NCBI GenBank assembly: GCA_025359085.1
Contig: JANYHL010000082.1
Location: 1-64,000 of the forward strand
Length of the DNA: 64,000 bases
Reading direction: 5' to 3'
Source: Gammaproteobacteria bacterium
Lineage (GTDB): Bacteria > Pseudomonadota > Gammaproteobacteria > Burkholderiales > Burkholderiaceae_C
This document shows positions 1-9,716 of the stretch, piece by piece. Below the pieces are notes generated by a model, which worked only from the letters and a program-made list of their open reading frames with translations, searched no databases and was not told the origin of the DNA. Positions within the stretch are counted from its first letter, which is position 1, and each line of letters starts with the position of its first letter. A program made the position numbers and the translations under genes.

Positions 1-156
1 GACCTGGGCTGATCGATCAAAAAATCAAATGAAACAAGTGCCACCCGTCGACTCAAGGACATAGTGCGCGGTGCCGACCGCGGCAAGCCGACCTCATTGC
101 CAGGGTCAAACGACAGCGTGCTGTCATAATGCTCCGCTGCACATTGAGGTAAAAAA

Positions 157-1761
157 ATGTCTTGCCCGCCTGCTGATCTGAAAAAGAAAAGCGATGAACT
201 GCTCTTCAAATGGTGGACTTATCTCAAGTCGCCCGAATTTGAGCCGTTCGTCGAATTTGCGGTGTGCCTGTCGAGTTTTTCTGACTTTTTACAGAACCTG
301 GGTCTGTCGGGACTGCACCAGTTGGCGCACCAGCTGGAGCAAAAGGTGCTGACCCTGTTTGATGAAGTAGACCGGCATCAGATGTCGGTCGATGCCCTGA
401 ATGATTTGTGCAATCAGATCGAATCGCTGGGCAGCCGGATCACGCAGTTCATCGACAGCAACACCCGTCCCATGGCGCAGCGGCGCGAGACCCAGGACAC
501 CGCGCCGGCCCGCAGCCTCAACTCAACACAACGGGTCTGGTTTATCGGCAACAGCGCCAGTTCCTGGCGCGCCCTGATGACGCAACTGGCCTACTTCGGC
601 ATTCAGGCCGAACCACATCCCTGGAAAGAAGTCCCCTGCAAGGCTGAAGAGCCGAGTATCTTGTTGCTCGACACCCATGACATGGCGCTGGCAACCGCAT
701 GCGAACATATCAAAGCCTTGCGCACCCGTTTTGCCGCCAGCAAACTGCTGGTGTACACGCAGCAGGCTGCCTTCAACAGTGTCAAGGCCATGCTGCGCGC
801 GGGTTGCGACTTCTGCTTTGCCGCAGCCACCCCGCAGTCCACCATTCTGGCCCGGATCATCGAGTTGTGCAGCAATGAAGAAGAACCCCCCTACCGCGTG
901 TTGGTGGTGGAGGACTCCCTGACCGCCAGCAAGTCGATCCAACGCACGCTCAAGCAAAGTGGCATTGAGTCGTTCGCCGTGGCCAACCCGGCCGAGGTGC
1001 TCAACGGACTGCGCCAATTTCAGCCGGATCTGGTGCTGATGGATATGTACATGCCGGACTGCACCGGGGTGGAAGCGACGCGCATCATTCGCCAGCACGC
1101 CGAGTTTCTGTCCACGCCGGTGGTGTATCTGTCGGGCGATGGCGATATGGCGCTGCAGGTGGACGCATTGCGCCTGGGCGGCGATCACTTTCTAACCAAA
1201 CCCTTTAACCCGGTCTTACTCAACGCGGTGGTCAAAAGCAAGATTGAACGCTACCGCGCGCTACGCCACTCGATGGAAAACGATGGCCTGACCGGATTGT
1301 TCAACCACCGCACGATCAAGGAAAAACTGAATGCGGTGATCGACGAGGCCAGCACCAGCGGCAAACAGATCACCGTGGCCATGATTGACATTGACAAATT
1401 CAAGGCCGTCAACGATAGCTATGGTCACTCAACCGGAGACCAGGAGATCCGCAGCCTGGCCTGGCTGCTCAAACAACGGCTGCGCAAGACAGATCTGGTA
1501 GGGCGCTATGGCGGGGAGGAGTTTCTGGTCATATTGCCGAACTCCGATTTCAATCAGGCCTTTGAGATTCTTAACCGCATCCGCGCTGATTTCAGCCGCA
1601 TCCGACACACCTTTGAGGAGCGCGGGTTCACGTCCACCTTTTCGGCCGGCGTGTCGCATTTTCCCAGCACCCGCAACGCCGAAACACTGATCAACGAGGC
1701 CGATCAAATGCTGTATGACGCCAAGCTGGGCGGGCGCAACTGCGTTCTCACACGCGGTTAG
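157..1761 (+). CDS. Diguanylate cyclase response regulator with two receiver-type domains
   Basis: The product should make cyclic di-GMP from two GTP in the cytoplasm under control of a phosphorelay. Residues 1-120 are a helical region I do not recognise. Residues about 126-235 look like a degenerate receiver domain, and about 247-360 form a canonical receiver with an acidic patch after VLVVED, phospho-acceptor Asp296 (LVLMDMYMP) and Lys348 (TKPF). The GGDEF domain covers about 370-534, with an active GGEEF signature at 452-456 and an intact RxxD product-inhibition site at 443-446. The architecture resembles PleD. An AGG sequence lies just upstream of the ATG. The gene converges on the next one and overlaps it by 14 bp at the 3' ends. 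The 156 bases before it hold no gene I can see. Confidence 0.93.
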   Translation: MSCPPADLKKKSDELLFKWWTYLKSPEFEPFVEFAVCLSSFSDFLQNLGLSGLHQLAHQLEQKVLTLFDEVDRHQMSVDALNDLCNQIESLGSRITQFIDSNTRPMAQRRETQDTAPARSLNSTQRVWFIGNSASSWRALMTQLAYFGIQAEPHPWKEVPCKAEEPSILLLDTHDMALATACEHIKALRTRFAASKLLVYTQQAAFNSVKAMLRAGCDFCFAAATPQSTILARIIELCSNEEEPPYRVLVVEDSLTASKSIQRTLKQSGIESFAVANPAEVLNGLRQFQPDLVLMDMYMPDCTGVEATRIIRQHAEFLSTPVVYLSGDGDMALQVDALRLGGDHFLTKPFNPVLLNAVVKSKIERYRALRHSMENDGLTGLFNHRTIKEKLNAVIDEASTSGKQITVAMIDIDKFKAVNDSYGHSTGDQEIRSLAWLLKQRLRKTDLVGRYGGEEFLVILPNSDFNQAFEILNRIRADFSRIRHTFEERGFTSTFSAGVSHFPSTRNAETLINEADQMLYDAKLGGRNCVLTRG

Positions 1762-3061
1762 CCTCCAGCGAGACTGGCAGCGGGGTGGCCAACACCTTGT
1801 CAATGCGCTTGCCATCCAGATCCAGCACTTCAAACTGCCAGTCAGCGCAGGCAATGCGCTCACCCACCGACGGCAGGTGGCCCGACACCGACATCAGCAA
1901 GCCCGCCACCGTGTTGTAGCGGCCGCGATCTTCTTCGGGCAGGTCATCAATGGCCAGGCGGACCTTGAGTTCGTCCACCGGCATCAGGCCATCGAGCAGC
2001 CAAGACCCATCGTCCCGCTGCGTGGCCCAGGCATCAATCTGCGCACCCGGCTGCAATTCGCCGGTGATGGCCTCCAGCAAGTCACGCGGGGTCAATAAAC
2101 CGTGCACCACACCATATTCATCCACCACCAGCACAAAGCGGCCAGCTTTGGCACGAAACTGCTCCAGCAACTCCATACCGCTGAGGGTTTCGGGCACAAA
2201 AGTGGCCGGCGTGACGTAAGCCTCAATCGTGCCCGGCGTGTCAGCGCCCAGTTGCAGCAGCCGCGCCACGCTGATCTTGCCCACCACGTCATCGAGTGAG
2301 CCGCGGCACACCGGATACCAGGAATGCGCCCCGCGTTCGCCCCCCGAACCGGCCTGTTTCAGGCTGTCGGCCACCGTGTTTGAAGCATCCAGCCATTCGA
2401 CATCCGTGCGCGGCACCATCAGCGAGGTCAGCGGCCGGTCGTCAAGCCGAAACACGTTTTGCACCATCTGATGCTCATGCTGCTCGATCAGGCCCGCGTC
2501 GACACCCTCTTCCAGACTGGCGGTAATTTCTTCTTCGGTCACGGCACGCGCGGCCGTGGTGTCAATGCGTAGCAAGCTGAGGACCGCGGCCGTGGTGCTG
2601 GAGAGCAATTTCACAAACGGCCCGGCGCCGATGGCCAACCACAACATCGGGCGCGCCACCCAACGAGCCACCGACTCAGGAAACAACTGGCCAATCCGTT
2701 TGGGAACCAGTTCACCAAAAATAATGGTGCTGAAGGTGATCACCGTCACCACCATCGCCGTTGCTGAAATCGCAGCCGCTTTATCTGCCACTCCAAAACT
2801 GTGCAACCAGCGTGCGACTCCGGCGCTGAACGCGGCCTCCCCGACAATCCCGTTGAGTACCCCAATCGACGTGATGCCAACCTGTACCGTGGACAAAAAC
2901 TGGTTCGGGTTTCCCAGCAGCACCAGCGCTGCCTGCGCCCCTTTGTCGCCGGTCTCGGCCATGGCGGTGAGTCTCGCTTTTCGGCTGGCGGCCAAGGCCA
3001 GCTCCGACATCGCAAATACCGCATTGAGCAGGGTCAGAAAGACAATTAGCAAAAATTCCAT
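1748..3061 (-). CDS. CNNM/CBS-domain membrane protein of the HlyC/CorC family
   Basis: This is a hemolysin-C/CorC type inner-membrane protein, a family associated with magnesium or cobalt efflux. Residues 1-165 form the CNNM membrane domain with several hydrophobic segments and the family sequence FGELVPKRIG near 115-124. Two CBS domains follow (about 215-275 and 283-335), the second carrying VVDEYGVVHGLLTPRDLLEAI. A C-terminal CorC/HlyC domain (about 350-437) closes the protein. At 437 residues it is full length for the family. It is divergent from apaH, with 24 bp between start codons. The transported ion cannot be read from sequence. Confidence 0.9.
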   Translation of the reverse strand: MEFLLIVFLTLLNAVFAMSELALAASRKARLTAMAETGDKGAQAALVLLGNPNQFLSTVQVGITSIGVLNGIVGEAAFSAGVARWLHSFGVADKAAAISATAMVVTVITFSTIIFGELVPKRIGQLFPESVARWVARPMLWLAIGAGPFVKLLSSTTAAVLSLLRIDTTAARAVTEEEITASLEEGVDAGLIEQHEHQMVQNVFRLDDRPLTSLMVPRTDVEWLDASNTVADSLKQAGSGGERGAHSWYPVCRGSLDDVVGKISVARLLQLGADTPGTIEAYVTPATFVPETLSGMELLEQFRAKAGRFVLVVDEYGVVHGLLTPRDLLEAITGELQPGAQIDAWATQRDDGSWLLDGLMPVDELKVRLAIDDLPEEDRGRYNTVAGLLMSVSGHLPSVGERIACADWQFEVLDLDGKRIDKVLATPLPVSLEANRV

Positions 3062-3085
3062 GAATCACAAGCGAAAATAAACACC

Positions 3086-3934
3086 ATGGCACTTTACTTG
3101 ATTGGCGACGTGCAGGGCTGCAACAGCGCCTTGCAGCGGCTGCTGGATGAAATTTCTTTCTCCCCCAGCCGCGACACCCTCTTCTTGCTGGGCGATCTGG
3201 TGAACCGCGGGCCGGATTCGGCGGGCGTGTTGCGCCGTCTGATGGGCTATGGCGCGGCAGCGCAATGTCTGCTGGGTAATCATGACCTGCATCTGCTGGC
3301 CATCGCCCACGGTGCGCGCAAGCCGAGCCGCAAAGACACACTGAATGATATTCTGGAAGCACCGGACCGGCAGGCGATGCTGAGCTGGCTCAGGGGGCAG
3401 CGCATGGCGATCCTGGAACAGCTTGCCGGGCAAGACGTCCTGATGGTGCATGCCGGTGTTCTGCCCACCTGGACCGCCACCCAAACCATCGCCTTGGCAA
3501 GGGAGGTGGAATCGGTGCTGCGCAGCACCGCGCCGGGGGAATTCTTGCGGCAGATGTATGACAACCAACCTGACCATTGGGATGAGTCGCTGACCGGGGC
3601 CGCCCGCTGGCGCGTGATTGTGAACGCCCTGACGCGCCTGCGCTTTTGCACGCCGACTGGCCAGATGGAATTTAGCGCCACCGGTGGGGTCGAGGCTGCG
3701 CCCACCGGTTATTTGCCGTGGTTTGAGGTGCCGGGCCGCCAGACGGCTGACGTGATGCTGGCTTTTGGCCACTGGTCCACCTTGGGCTGGCTGGACCGCA
3801 CGAATGTGCTGGCGCTCGACAGTGGCTGCGTCTGGGGGGGCAGCCTGAGCGCTTTGCGGCTTGAGAGCGTCGCGGGGCAACTGCAGCAGCAGCTCATTCA
3901 GGTCAAGTGTCAGCAAGCCCAAAAGCCCGGCTGA
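3086..3934 (+). CDS. apaH: Symmetrical bis(5'-nucleosyl)-tetraphosphatase
   Basis: ApaH hydrolyses diadenosine tetraphosphate to two ADP and limits this alarmone-like dinucleotide; it also removes Np4 caps from RNA in E. coli. The metallophosphatase motifs are all visible: GDVQG at residues 7-11, GDLVNRG at 36-42, GNHD at 64-67, and VMVHAGVLP further on. The length, 282 residues, matches E. coli ApaH (280). It stands alone here, divergent from the CNNM protein and convergent with the downstream helicase, so it is probably monocistronic. Confidence 0.97.
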   Translation: MALYLIGDVQGCNSALQRLLDEISFSPSRDTLFLLGDLVNRGPDSAGVLRRLMGYGAAAQCLLGNHDLHLLAIAHGARKPSRKDTLNDILEAPDRQAMLSWLRGQRMAILEQLAGQDVLMVHAGVLPTWTATQTIALAREVESVLRSTAPGEFLRQMYDNQPDHWDESLTGAARWRVIVNALTRLRFCTPTGQMEFSATGGVEAAPTGYLPWFEVPGRQTADVMLAFGHWSTLGWLDRTNVLALDSGCVWGGSLSALRLESVAGQLQQQLIQVKCQQAQKPG

Positions 3935-3955
3935 CGGACACAAGCCTGACCGCCC

Positions 3956-5476
3956 CTACGCCGACTTGAACAGCGCTGCAACCCGACGTTTGGTTTTGAT
4001 GTTGGCGGACACGCTGCGCGTACCCTGCCGACTCGCAGCGGCCTCCCAGGACGGTGCGTCTGCGGCGACCAACGCGGGTTCGTAGGGTTTGTCAAAAAAT
4101 GGATCACGCGGCTTCGACACCGGTCGCGCAAAATCCCGCCGCGGTGGTCGCTCCGGCCGGGCATATTGACCCTCGTGCGCCACGTCACGCAGCGAGCCCG
4201 ACCGATGCGGGCCATGGCGGGCGTCGTTTTGCGCACCTTCGGCATACATGCGGTGGCCGTCGTTGATGCGGCCCTGCTTGCGGATGTCGGGCAGGTTCTC
4301 ATCAAATTCAACGGCTTCCAGTTCGATTTTGGTATTGAGCAGTTTTTCAATATCCGCCACCAACCGAAGATCGCTCTTGGCCACAAAACTGACGGCCAGG
4401 CCAGTCGCGCCAGCGCGCCCGGTGCGACCAATGCGGTGCACGTAATCTTCGGCATTGAAGGGAACGTCAAAATTAAAGACGGCCGGCACATCCTTGATGT
4501 CCAGGCCGCGCGCGGCCACATCGGTGCACACCAGCAAATCAACTTCGCCGCTCTTGAAAGCTTCGAGGGCCTTTAAACGCTCATCCTGACTCTTGTCGCC
4601 ATGCAGTGCCGTGGTTTTGAGGCCTTCATGCTCCAGCGAGCGCGCCAGGCGCGCGCAGCCCAGTTTGCTGTTGACAAAAACAAAGGCCTGCTTCATGCCG
4701 CGTGACTTGAGGATCTGGTGCAAGGCATGGCGCTTGTCGTCCGCATCCACACTGTAAAAATGTTGTTCCACGGTGGAGGCTGCAGCGTTGGAACGCGCGA
4801 CTTCAATCGTCACCGGGTCTTGCAAATAGCTGCTGGCCAGCCGCTTGATCTCGGATGAGAAGGTGGCTGAGAACAGCAGCGTGGTGCGCTGCTTGGGCAA
4901 ATAACTCAGGATGCGCTGCAGGTCGGGCAAAAAGCCGATGTCGAGCATGCGGTCGGCTTCATCGAGCACCACATACTCCACCTGGTTGAGCACACAGTTC
5001 TTGGCTTCGATGTGGTCGAGCAACCGTCCGGGCGTCGCGACCAGCACTTCAACGCCTTTTTTCAGCTCCAGCGTCTGGGGCTTCATGTCCATGCCGCCAA
5101 AAACCACCGCGCTGCGTAGATTAGTGTGGACGGCGTAGTCCTTGATCGCTTGCGCCACCTGGTCGGCCAGCTCACGCGTGGGCAGCAGCACCAAGGCCCG
5201 CACCGGATGGCGGGCCGGCGACGTAGAGCTGTTTTCGTGCTTGAGCAGGCGCTGCAGCAAAGGCAGGGCAAAGGCGGCGGTCTTGCCGGTGCCGGTCTGG
5301 GCCGCGCCCATCACGTCACGGCCCTGCAGCACCACAGGAATGGCTTGTGCCTGAATCGGCGTCATGGACTCGTAACCCATGTCGGCCACGGCGCGCGCCA
5401 ACGGGGCGGCGAGTTGCAACTGGGCAAAGGCCATGGGAAGGGTATCGGAGTTCAGTTCAGTGATCAAATCGGTCAT
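3956..5476 (-). CDS. rhlE: DEAD-box ATP-dependent RNA helicase, RhlE type
   Basis: This is a two-RecA-domain RNA helicase of 506 residues. A Q-motif region precedes Walker A AQTGTGKT (59-66). PTRELA, TPGRLLDHI, DEAD (172-175), SAT (203-205) and HRIGRTGRAG are all present. The last roughly 100 residues are a low-complexity arginine-rich tail, as in RhlE proteins that bind RNA through such tails. Such helicases act in ribosome assembly and mRNA decay, often with cold induction. The RhlE label is by overall similarity; another DEAD-box paralogue is possible. Confidence 0.92.
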   Translation of the reverse strand: MTDLITELNSDTLPMAFAQLQLAAPLARAVADMGYESMTPIQAQAIPVVLQGRDVMGAAQTGTGKTAAFALPLLQRLLKHENSSTSPARHPVRALVLLPTRELADQVAQAIKDYAVHTNLRSAVVFGGMDMKPQTLELKKGVEVLVATPGRLLDHIEAKNCVLNQVEYVVLDEADRMLDIGFLPDLQRILSYLPKQRTTLLFSATFSSEIKRLASSYLQDPVTIEVARSNAAASTVEQHFYSVDADDKRHALHQILKSRGMKQAFVFVNSKLGCARLARSLEHEGLKTTALHGDKSQDERLKALEAFKSGEVDLLVCTDVAARGLDIKDVPAVFNFDVPFNAEDYVHRIGRTGRAGATGLAVSFVAKSDLRLVADIEKLLNTKIELEAVEFDENLPDIRKQGRINDGHRMYAEGAQNDARHGPHRSGSLRDVAHEGQYARPERPPRRDFARPVSKPRDPFFDKPYEPALVAADAPSWEAAASRQGTRSVSANIKTKRRVAALFKSA

Positions 5477-5487
5477 CCGTAGCCAAA

Positions 5488-5540
5488 GTTAAGTGCTATC
5501 AATCCGATAGCCTGTACGACCCCCAAGCTGGGGGACAAAC
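5488..5540 (-). repeat. Interspersed CTAGCCC/AGCTAT repeat, divergent copy
   Basis: Read on the minus strand this has the family layout: a CCCCC/GGGGG stem around AGCTT, then GGCTAT and an AT-rich end. It lies upstream of the helicase start, in its leader or promoter region. It is more diverged than most copies in this window. Confidence 0.5.
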
Positions 5541-5634
5541 GCTCATTATCCTCTATACCAAAAGATACAGCAGTGCAAGCGACGTATTCCCTGCTTGCCG
5601 ACACCGCTAAAATGCGCAAGAAAGGTTTAAGCAC

Positions 5635-5841
5635 ATGTCTATTTTTTACCGCCCCAACTACCAGTCTGAAGCAACGCAGTTCATCGATCAGATCAAGGCC
5701 AAGAACCCTGAGCTGGCCGTCAAGCAACGTCAGGGACTGAAACTGCTGTGGGACAAAGCCGTCGACTGGAGCGCCTGGCGCGAATACCGAGCCGCGCAGG
5801 TCGAGCAAAAGCCCTACGTCTACCAGACGCTCGTTGATTAA
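5635..5841 (+). CDS. DUF3460 family small protein
   Basis: This 68-residue soluble protein begins MSIFYRPNYQSEATQFI and matches the betaproteobacterial DUF3460 family over its whole length. The family has no known function. It is regularly found just upstream of scpA, as here, with 75 bp between them that contain a copy of the interspersed repeat. No signal peptide or membrane segment is visible. Charged and aromatic residues dominate. Confidence 0.85.
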   Translation: MSIFYRPNYQSEATQFIDQIKAKNPELAVKQRQGLKLLWDKAVDWSAWREYRAAQVEQKPYVYQTLVD

Positions 5842-5845
5842 GAGC

Positions 5846-5899
5846 AAAATTGGCCTCTAGCCCCCTGAAACAGGGCGCTTATAGCTATCTATTAAATAG
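5846..5899 (+). repeat. Interspersed CTAGCCC/AGCTAT repeat
   Basis: AAATTGGCCTCTAGCCCC is followed by an imperfect GGGCGC arm, then AGCTAT and an AT-rich end with TATTAAATAG. It fills nearly all the space between DUF3460 and scpA and could form a hairpin in the transcript. Confidence 0.85.
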
Positions 5900-5916
5900 C
5901 AAAATGACTACTTGGC

Positions 5917-6765
5917 ATGATTGACAGCACCGAGCTGCTGGCCCAATTCAAGCCCGATTCATCCGGCATGCCGGACGTGGTAGACCACGTCGCGGTCGCC
6001 CGGCTGTATGGTGAGCCGCTGTTTGCCATGCCGCGCGATTTGTATATTCCGCCGGATGCGCTGGAAGTCTTTCTGGAGGCCTTTGAAGGGCCGCTGGATC
6101 TGCTGCTGTACCTGATCCGCAAACAAAACTTCAATATTCTTGACATTCCCATGGCGGGCATGACACGCCAATACCTGGTGTATGTCGAAGAAATTCGCGG
6201 CCGCAATCTGGAACTCGCCGGCGAATACCTGTTGATGGCTGCCATGCTGATTGAAATCAAGTCGCGCATGCTGCTGCCACCGAAGAAGGTAGCCGAAGGG
6301 CAAGAAGTCGAAGACCCCCGTGCCGAGCTGGTGCGCCGCCTGCTCGAATACGAGCGCATGAAACTGGCCGCAGCCCGGCTCAACGCCGTGCCCCAGTTTG
6401 GCCGCGACTTCCTCCAGGCGCAGGTGTTTATTGAGCAATCAATGCAACCGCGTTTTCCCGATGTGAACGTGGTCGAACTGCAAGAAGCCTGGACCGCAAT
6501 TTTGAAGCGTGCCAAACTGGTGCAGCACCATAAAATCACGCGGGAAGAATTGTCAGTGCGCGAGCACATGAGCATGGTGCTCAGAAAACTGCAAGGGCGC
6601 CGTTTTGTGGAATTTGAAGAATTATTTGACCCGGCCAGCGGCGCGCCGGTGCTGGTGGTGACATTCATCGCCATGCTCGAACTGGCCAAGGAAACCCTGA
6701 TCGAAATTACCCAGGCTGAAGTATTTGCCCCCATTTACGTCCGTCTGGCCTATTCACTCAACTAA
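5917..6765 (+). CDS. scpA: Segregation and condensation protein A
   Basis: ScpA is the kleisin subunit of the bacterial SMC-ScpAB condensin that organises the chromosome. The 282-residue protein has the ScpA signature FEGPLDLLLYLIRKQNFNI near residues 54-72, followed by a helical middle and a C-terminal winged-helix region ending in EVFAPIYVRL. The roughly 50-residue N-terminal extension before the conserved part is usual in betaproteobacteria. No scpB is visible in the window. The stop is 7 bp before the nadB start, so co-transcription with the cofactor genes is likely. Confidence 0.94.
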   Translation: MIDSTELLAQFKPDSSGMPDVVDHVAVARLYGEPLFAMPRDLYIPPDALEVFLEAFEGPLDLLLYLIRKQNFNILDIPMAGMTRQYLVYVEEIRGRNLELAGEYLLMAAMLIEIKSRMLLPPKKVAEGQEVEDPRAELVRRLLEYERMKLAAARLNAVPQFGRDFLQAQVFIEQSMQPRFPDVNVVELQEAWTAILKRAKLVQHHKITREELSVREHMSMVLRKLQGRRFVEFEELFDPASGAPVLVVTFIAMLELAKETLIEITQAEVFAPIYVRLAYSLN

Positions 6766-6772
6766 GCCCCGC

Positions 6773-8383
6773 ATGAATGCAAAAACTGTGAACGCCACCA
6801 CCACTCATCATTTTGACGTGCTGATTGTCGGCAGCGGTCTGGCCGGACTGAACGCCGCCTTGTTGCTGGCGCCGACCCGGCGCGTGGCCGTCATCACCAA
6901 ACGCGCCATGAATGAGGGCTCCAGCGGCTGGGCCCAGGGGGGTATTGCCGCGGTCTGGAACAAAGACGATACTTTTCAAGCCCACATCGACGACACCCTG
7001 GTCGCGGGCGCCGGCTTGTGCGACCTGGCAGCCACTCGTTTCGTGGTAGAAAACGCTCCCAAAGCCATTGCCTGGCTGCAGACCATGGGCGTGCCTTTTT
7101 CTGAAGAAAACGGCCACCTGCACCTGACCCGTGAAGGCGGTCACAGCGCACGTCGCATCGTGCACGCGACCGACGCGACCGGCGCCGCCGTGCAAACCAC
7201 CTTGATTGAGCGGGTGCGCCAGATCCCCAACATCACCCTGTTTGAACACCACACGCTGGTGGACTTGATCACCAGCGCCAAGTTGGACCCGCTGGGCAAC
7301 CACCAGGCCGGTGCCAATCAGTGCCTGGGTCTCTATGCGCTCGACGATGTCACGGACGAAGTGATCACCTTCGAGGCGCCGCACACCATCTTGGCGACCG
7401 GCGGCGCCGGCAAGGTTTATCTGTACACCACCAACCCCGATACCGCCACCGGCGACGGCATTGCCGCTGCCTGGCGCGCGGGCTGTCGGGTGCAAAACAT
7501 GGAGTTCATTCAGTTTCACCCGACCTGCCTTTTTCACCCGCACGCCAAGTCGTTCCTGATCAGTGAAGCGGTACGCGGCGAAGGCGGGCGGTTGCTGCTG
7601 CCTGATGGCACCCGCTTCATGCCGCAGCACGACGCCCGGGCTGAACTGGCACCGCGCGACGTGGTCGCCCGCGCCATCGATTTCGAGATGAAAAAAGGGG
7701 GCCTGGACTGCGTTTACCTGGACATCTCGCACCAACCGCTGGCTTTCCTCATGGAACATTTCCCCAATATCTATGCACGCTGCCTGGAGCTGGGGATTGA
7801 TATTTCCAAACAGCCTATCCCCGTGGTTCCCGCTGCCCACTACACCTGTGGTGGCGTGCTGGCCGACCTGGACGGACGCGCCGACCTGGGCGGTCTGTAT
7901 GCCATCGGCGAAACGGCCTGTAGCGGCCTGCATGGCGCCAACCGGCTGGCCAGCAACTCGCTGGTGGAATGCATGGTGTTTGCGCGCGCCGCCACGCAGA
8001 TCATTGAACAGACCCCGCCGACAGAGCCGCGCGCACTGCCCGCCTGGGACGACAGTCGCGTGAGTGACGCGGACGAGGCGGTGGTGATCTCGCACAACTG
8101 GGACGAGTTGCGTCGCTTTATGTGGGACTACGTCGGCATTGTGCGCACCAACAAAAGGCTGGAACGTGCCTCCCACCGCATTGCCCTGCTGCAAGGTGAA
8201 ATTGATGAGTTTTACTCCACCTTTCACGTCACCCGCGACCTGCTGGAGTTGCGCAACCTGGTGCAGGTGGCGGACCTGATCGTCCGTTCGGCCCAGTCCC
8301 GCCATGAAAGCCGGGGCTTGCACTTCAGCCGCGATTACCCGCAAACCGACACAATCGCCAACCCAACCACTTTGGTGCCTTGA
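6773..8383 (+). CDS. nadB: L-aspartate oxidase
   Basis: NadB oxidises L-aspartate to iminoaspartate, the first step of de novo NAD synthesis, using FAD and passing electrons to oxygen or fumarate. Residues 16-30 hold the FAD-binding GSGLAGLNAALL motif. REGGHSARRIVHA, the RGEGGRLLLPDG segment and HYTCGGV are characteristic of NadB and separate it from succinate dehydrogenase flavoproteins. I chose ATG 6773 (536 residues; E. coli 540) rather than the ORF start at 6725, which would overlap scpA. No nadA or nadC is nearby. The gene leads directly into panD, which also consumes aspartate. Confidence 0.96.
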   Translation: MNAKTVNATTTHHFDVLIVGSGLAGLNAALLLAPTRRVAVITKRAMNEGSSGWAQGGIAAVWNKDDTFQAHIDDTLVAGAGLCDLAATRFVVENAPKAIAWLQTMGVPFSEENGHLHLTREGGHSARRIVHATDATGAAVQTTLIERVRQIPNITLFEHHTLVDLITSAKLDPLGNHQAGANQCLGLYALDDVTDEVITFEAPHTILATGGAGKVYLYTTNPDTATGDGIAAAWRAGCRVQNMEFIQFHPTCLFHPHAKSFLISEAVRGEGGRLLLPDGTRFMPQHDARAELAPRDVVARAIDFEMKKGGLDCVYLDISHQPLAFLMEHFPNIYARCLELGIDISKQPIPVVPAAHYTCGGVLADLDGRADLGGLYAIGETACSGLHGANRLASNSLVECMVFARAATQIIEQTPPTEPRALPAWDDSRVSDADEAVVISHNWDELRRFMWDYVGIVRTNKRLERASHRIALLQGEIDEFYSTFHVTRDLLELRNLVQVADLIVRSAQSRHESRGLHFSRDYPQTDTIANPTTLVP

Positions 8384-8416
8384 GGCGCCATGGCCCTGAT
8401 ACCTGAGAGACCCCTC

Positions 8417-8824
8417 ATGCTGCGCACCCTGCTCAAATCCAAGATTCACCGCGCCACGGTGACCGACTGTGAACTGCACTACGAAGGTTCATGCGCCATC
8501 GACGAGGACCTGCTCGACGCCGCCAACTTGCTTGAAAACGAACAGATTCACATCTGGAACATCAACAATGGCGAACGCTTTGTCACCTACGCCATCCGCG
8601 GCGAACGCGGCACCGGCATCATCTCGGTCAACGGCTCGGCGGCACGTCGCGCCGCCGTGGGTGACCTGATCATCATTGCCGCCTTTGCCCAGGTAGCCGA
8701 GGCTCAGGTTAGCGGCTTTGAGCCCAAACTTGTTTTTGTCGATGGCAACAACCGTATTCAAGACCAACGCTCGCACATTCCCGTGCAAGCCGCGGCCCAT
8801 GCCCACGAGAGGACGCCAAAATGA
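8417..8824 (+). CDS. panD: Aspartate 1-decarboxylase proenzyme
   Basis: PanD decarboxylates L-aspartate to beta-alanine for pantothenate synthesis. It is made as a proenzyme that self-cleaves at Gly24-Ser25 to create the pyruvoyl cofactor. With start ATG 8417 the cleavage motif YEGSCAID places Gly24 and Ser25 exactly as in E. coli, which supports this start over the ORF-track start at 8390. The product is 135 residues, slightly longer than the 126 of E. coli. The last codons overlap the panB start by 4 bp (ATGA), implying translational coupling. Confidence 0.96.
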   Translation: MLRTLLKSKIHRATVTDCELHYEGSCAIDEDLLDAANLLENEQIHIWNINNGERFVTYAIRGERGTGIISVNGSAARRAAVGDLIIIAAFAQVAEAQVSGFEPKLVFVDGNNRIQDQRSHIPVQAAAHAHERTPK

Positions 8825-9705
8825 ACGCAAGCCTTGAGTCCACCAGCGCCACACCCTACGGCACGCTGCCGCCGACCGCCACCACGGCCTTGCGCAAACC
8901 GATCAGCCTGCCGCGTCTGCTGGAGATGCACGCGCGGGGCGAAAAGCTCACCATGCTCACCGCCTACGACGCCACTTTTGCCGCCGTGGCCGACGCCGCT
9001 GGCGTAGAGTGCATCCTGGTCGGCGACTCCCTGGGCATGGTCTGCCAGGGTCTTTCCAGCACCATGGGCGTGTCCCTGCCCACCATGTGTTACCACATCG
9101 AAAGCGTAGCGCGGGGCCTGCGCCGCGCCCAAGCCACGGCCTGGCTGATTGGCGACATGCCCTATGGCAGTTACCATGAATCCAGGGAACAGGCCTTGCG
9201 CAGTGCCGCCACTCTGATGCAGGCCGGATCGCATATGGTCAAACTCGAAGGCGGCGGCTGGACTGCGGACACCGTGCGCTTTTTGGTGGAGCGCGGCATC
9301 CCGGTCTGCGCGCATCTGGGCCTGACACCGCAAACCGTGCATGCGCTGGGCGGCTACCGGGTGCAAGGTAAAACACCGGAGTCTGCCGCCCTCATGAAAC
9401 GCCAAGCCCATGAACTGCAAGATGCCGGCGCCACCCTGTTGGTGCTTGAAATGGTGCCCGCTGCGCTGGCCGCGGAGCTCACCCAGGAACTCAAGTCTTG
9501 CGCCACCATCGGCATCGGCGCCGGCAACGGCACCGCCGGCCAGGTGCTGGTGCTGCATGACATGCTGGGCATCAACCTGGGCAAGATGCCGAAGTTTGTG
9601 CGCAACTTCATGACCGATGCGCCGGGTGTCAAAGAAGCCATGCAAGCCTACGTGGCGGCCGTGAAAAACGGCAGTTTCCCCGACAACACGCAACACGCCT
9701 GGTAA
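8821..9705 (+). CDS. panB: 3-methyl-2-oxobutanoate hydroxymethyltransferase
   Basis: PanB transfers a hydroxymethyl group from methylene-tetrahydrofolate to 2-oxoisovalerate to make ketopantoate. The 294-residue protein carries [19 protein letters not shown], the metal-binding GDSLGMV segment, and the [20 protein letters not shown] region typical of the family. About 35 poorly conserved residues precede the conserved part. It overlaps panD by 4 bp and is followed by panC 11 bp later. Confidence 0.97.
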   Translation: MNASLESTSATPYGTLPPTATTALRKPISLPRLLEMHARGEKLTMLTAYDATFAAVADAAGVECILVGDSLGMVCQGLSSTMGVSLPTMCYHIESVARGLRRAQATAWLIGDMPYGSYHESREQALRSAATLMQAGSHMVKLEGGGWTADTVRFLVERGIPVCAHLGLTPQTVHALGGYRVQGKTPESAALMKRQAHELQDAGATLLVLEMVPAALAAELTQELKSCATIGIGAGNGTAGQVLVLHDMLGINLGKMPKFVRNFMTDAPGVKEAMQAYVAAVKNGSFPDNTQHAW

Positions 9706-9716
9706 TTTTTTTTGCT

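Noticed and set aside
3084-3100. Second sigma-54 site (TGGCACTTTACTTGA)
   Set aside because: It ends in TTGA instead of TTGC and lies at the apaH start codon inside coding sequence.
6758-8479. 573-residue minus-strand ORF opposite nadB
   Set aside because: Antisense shadow of nadB, which has intact FAD and catalytic motifs.
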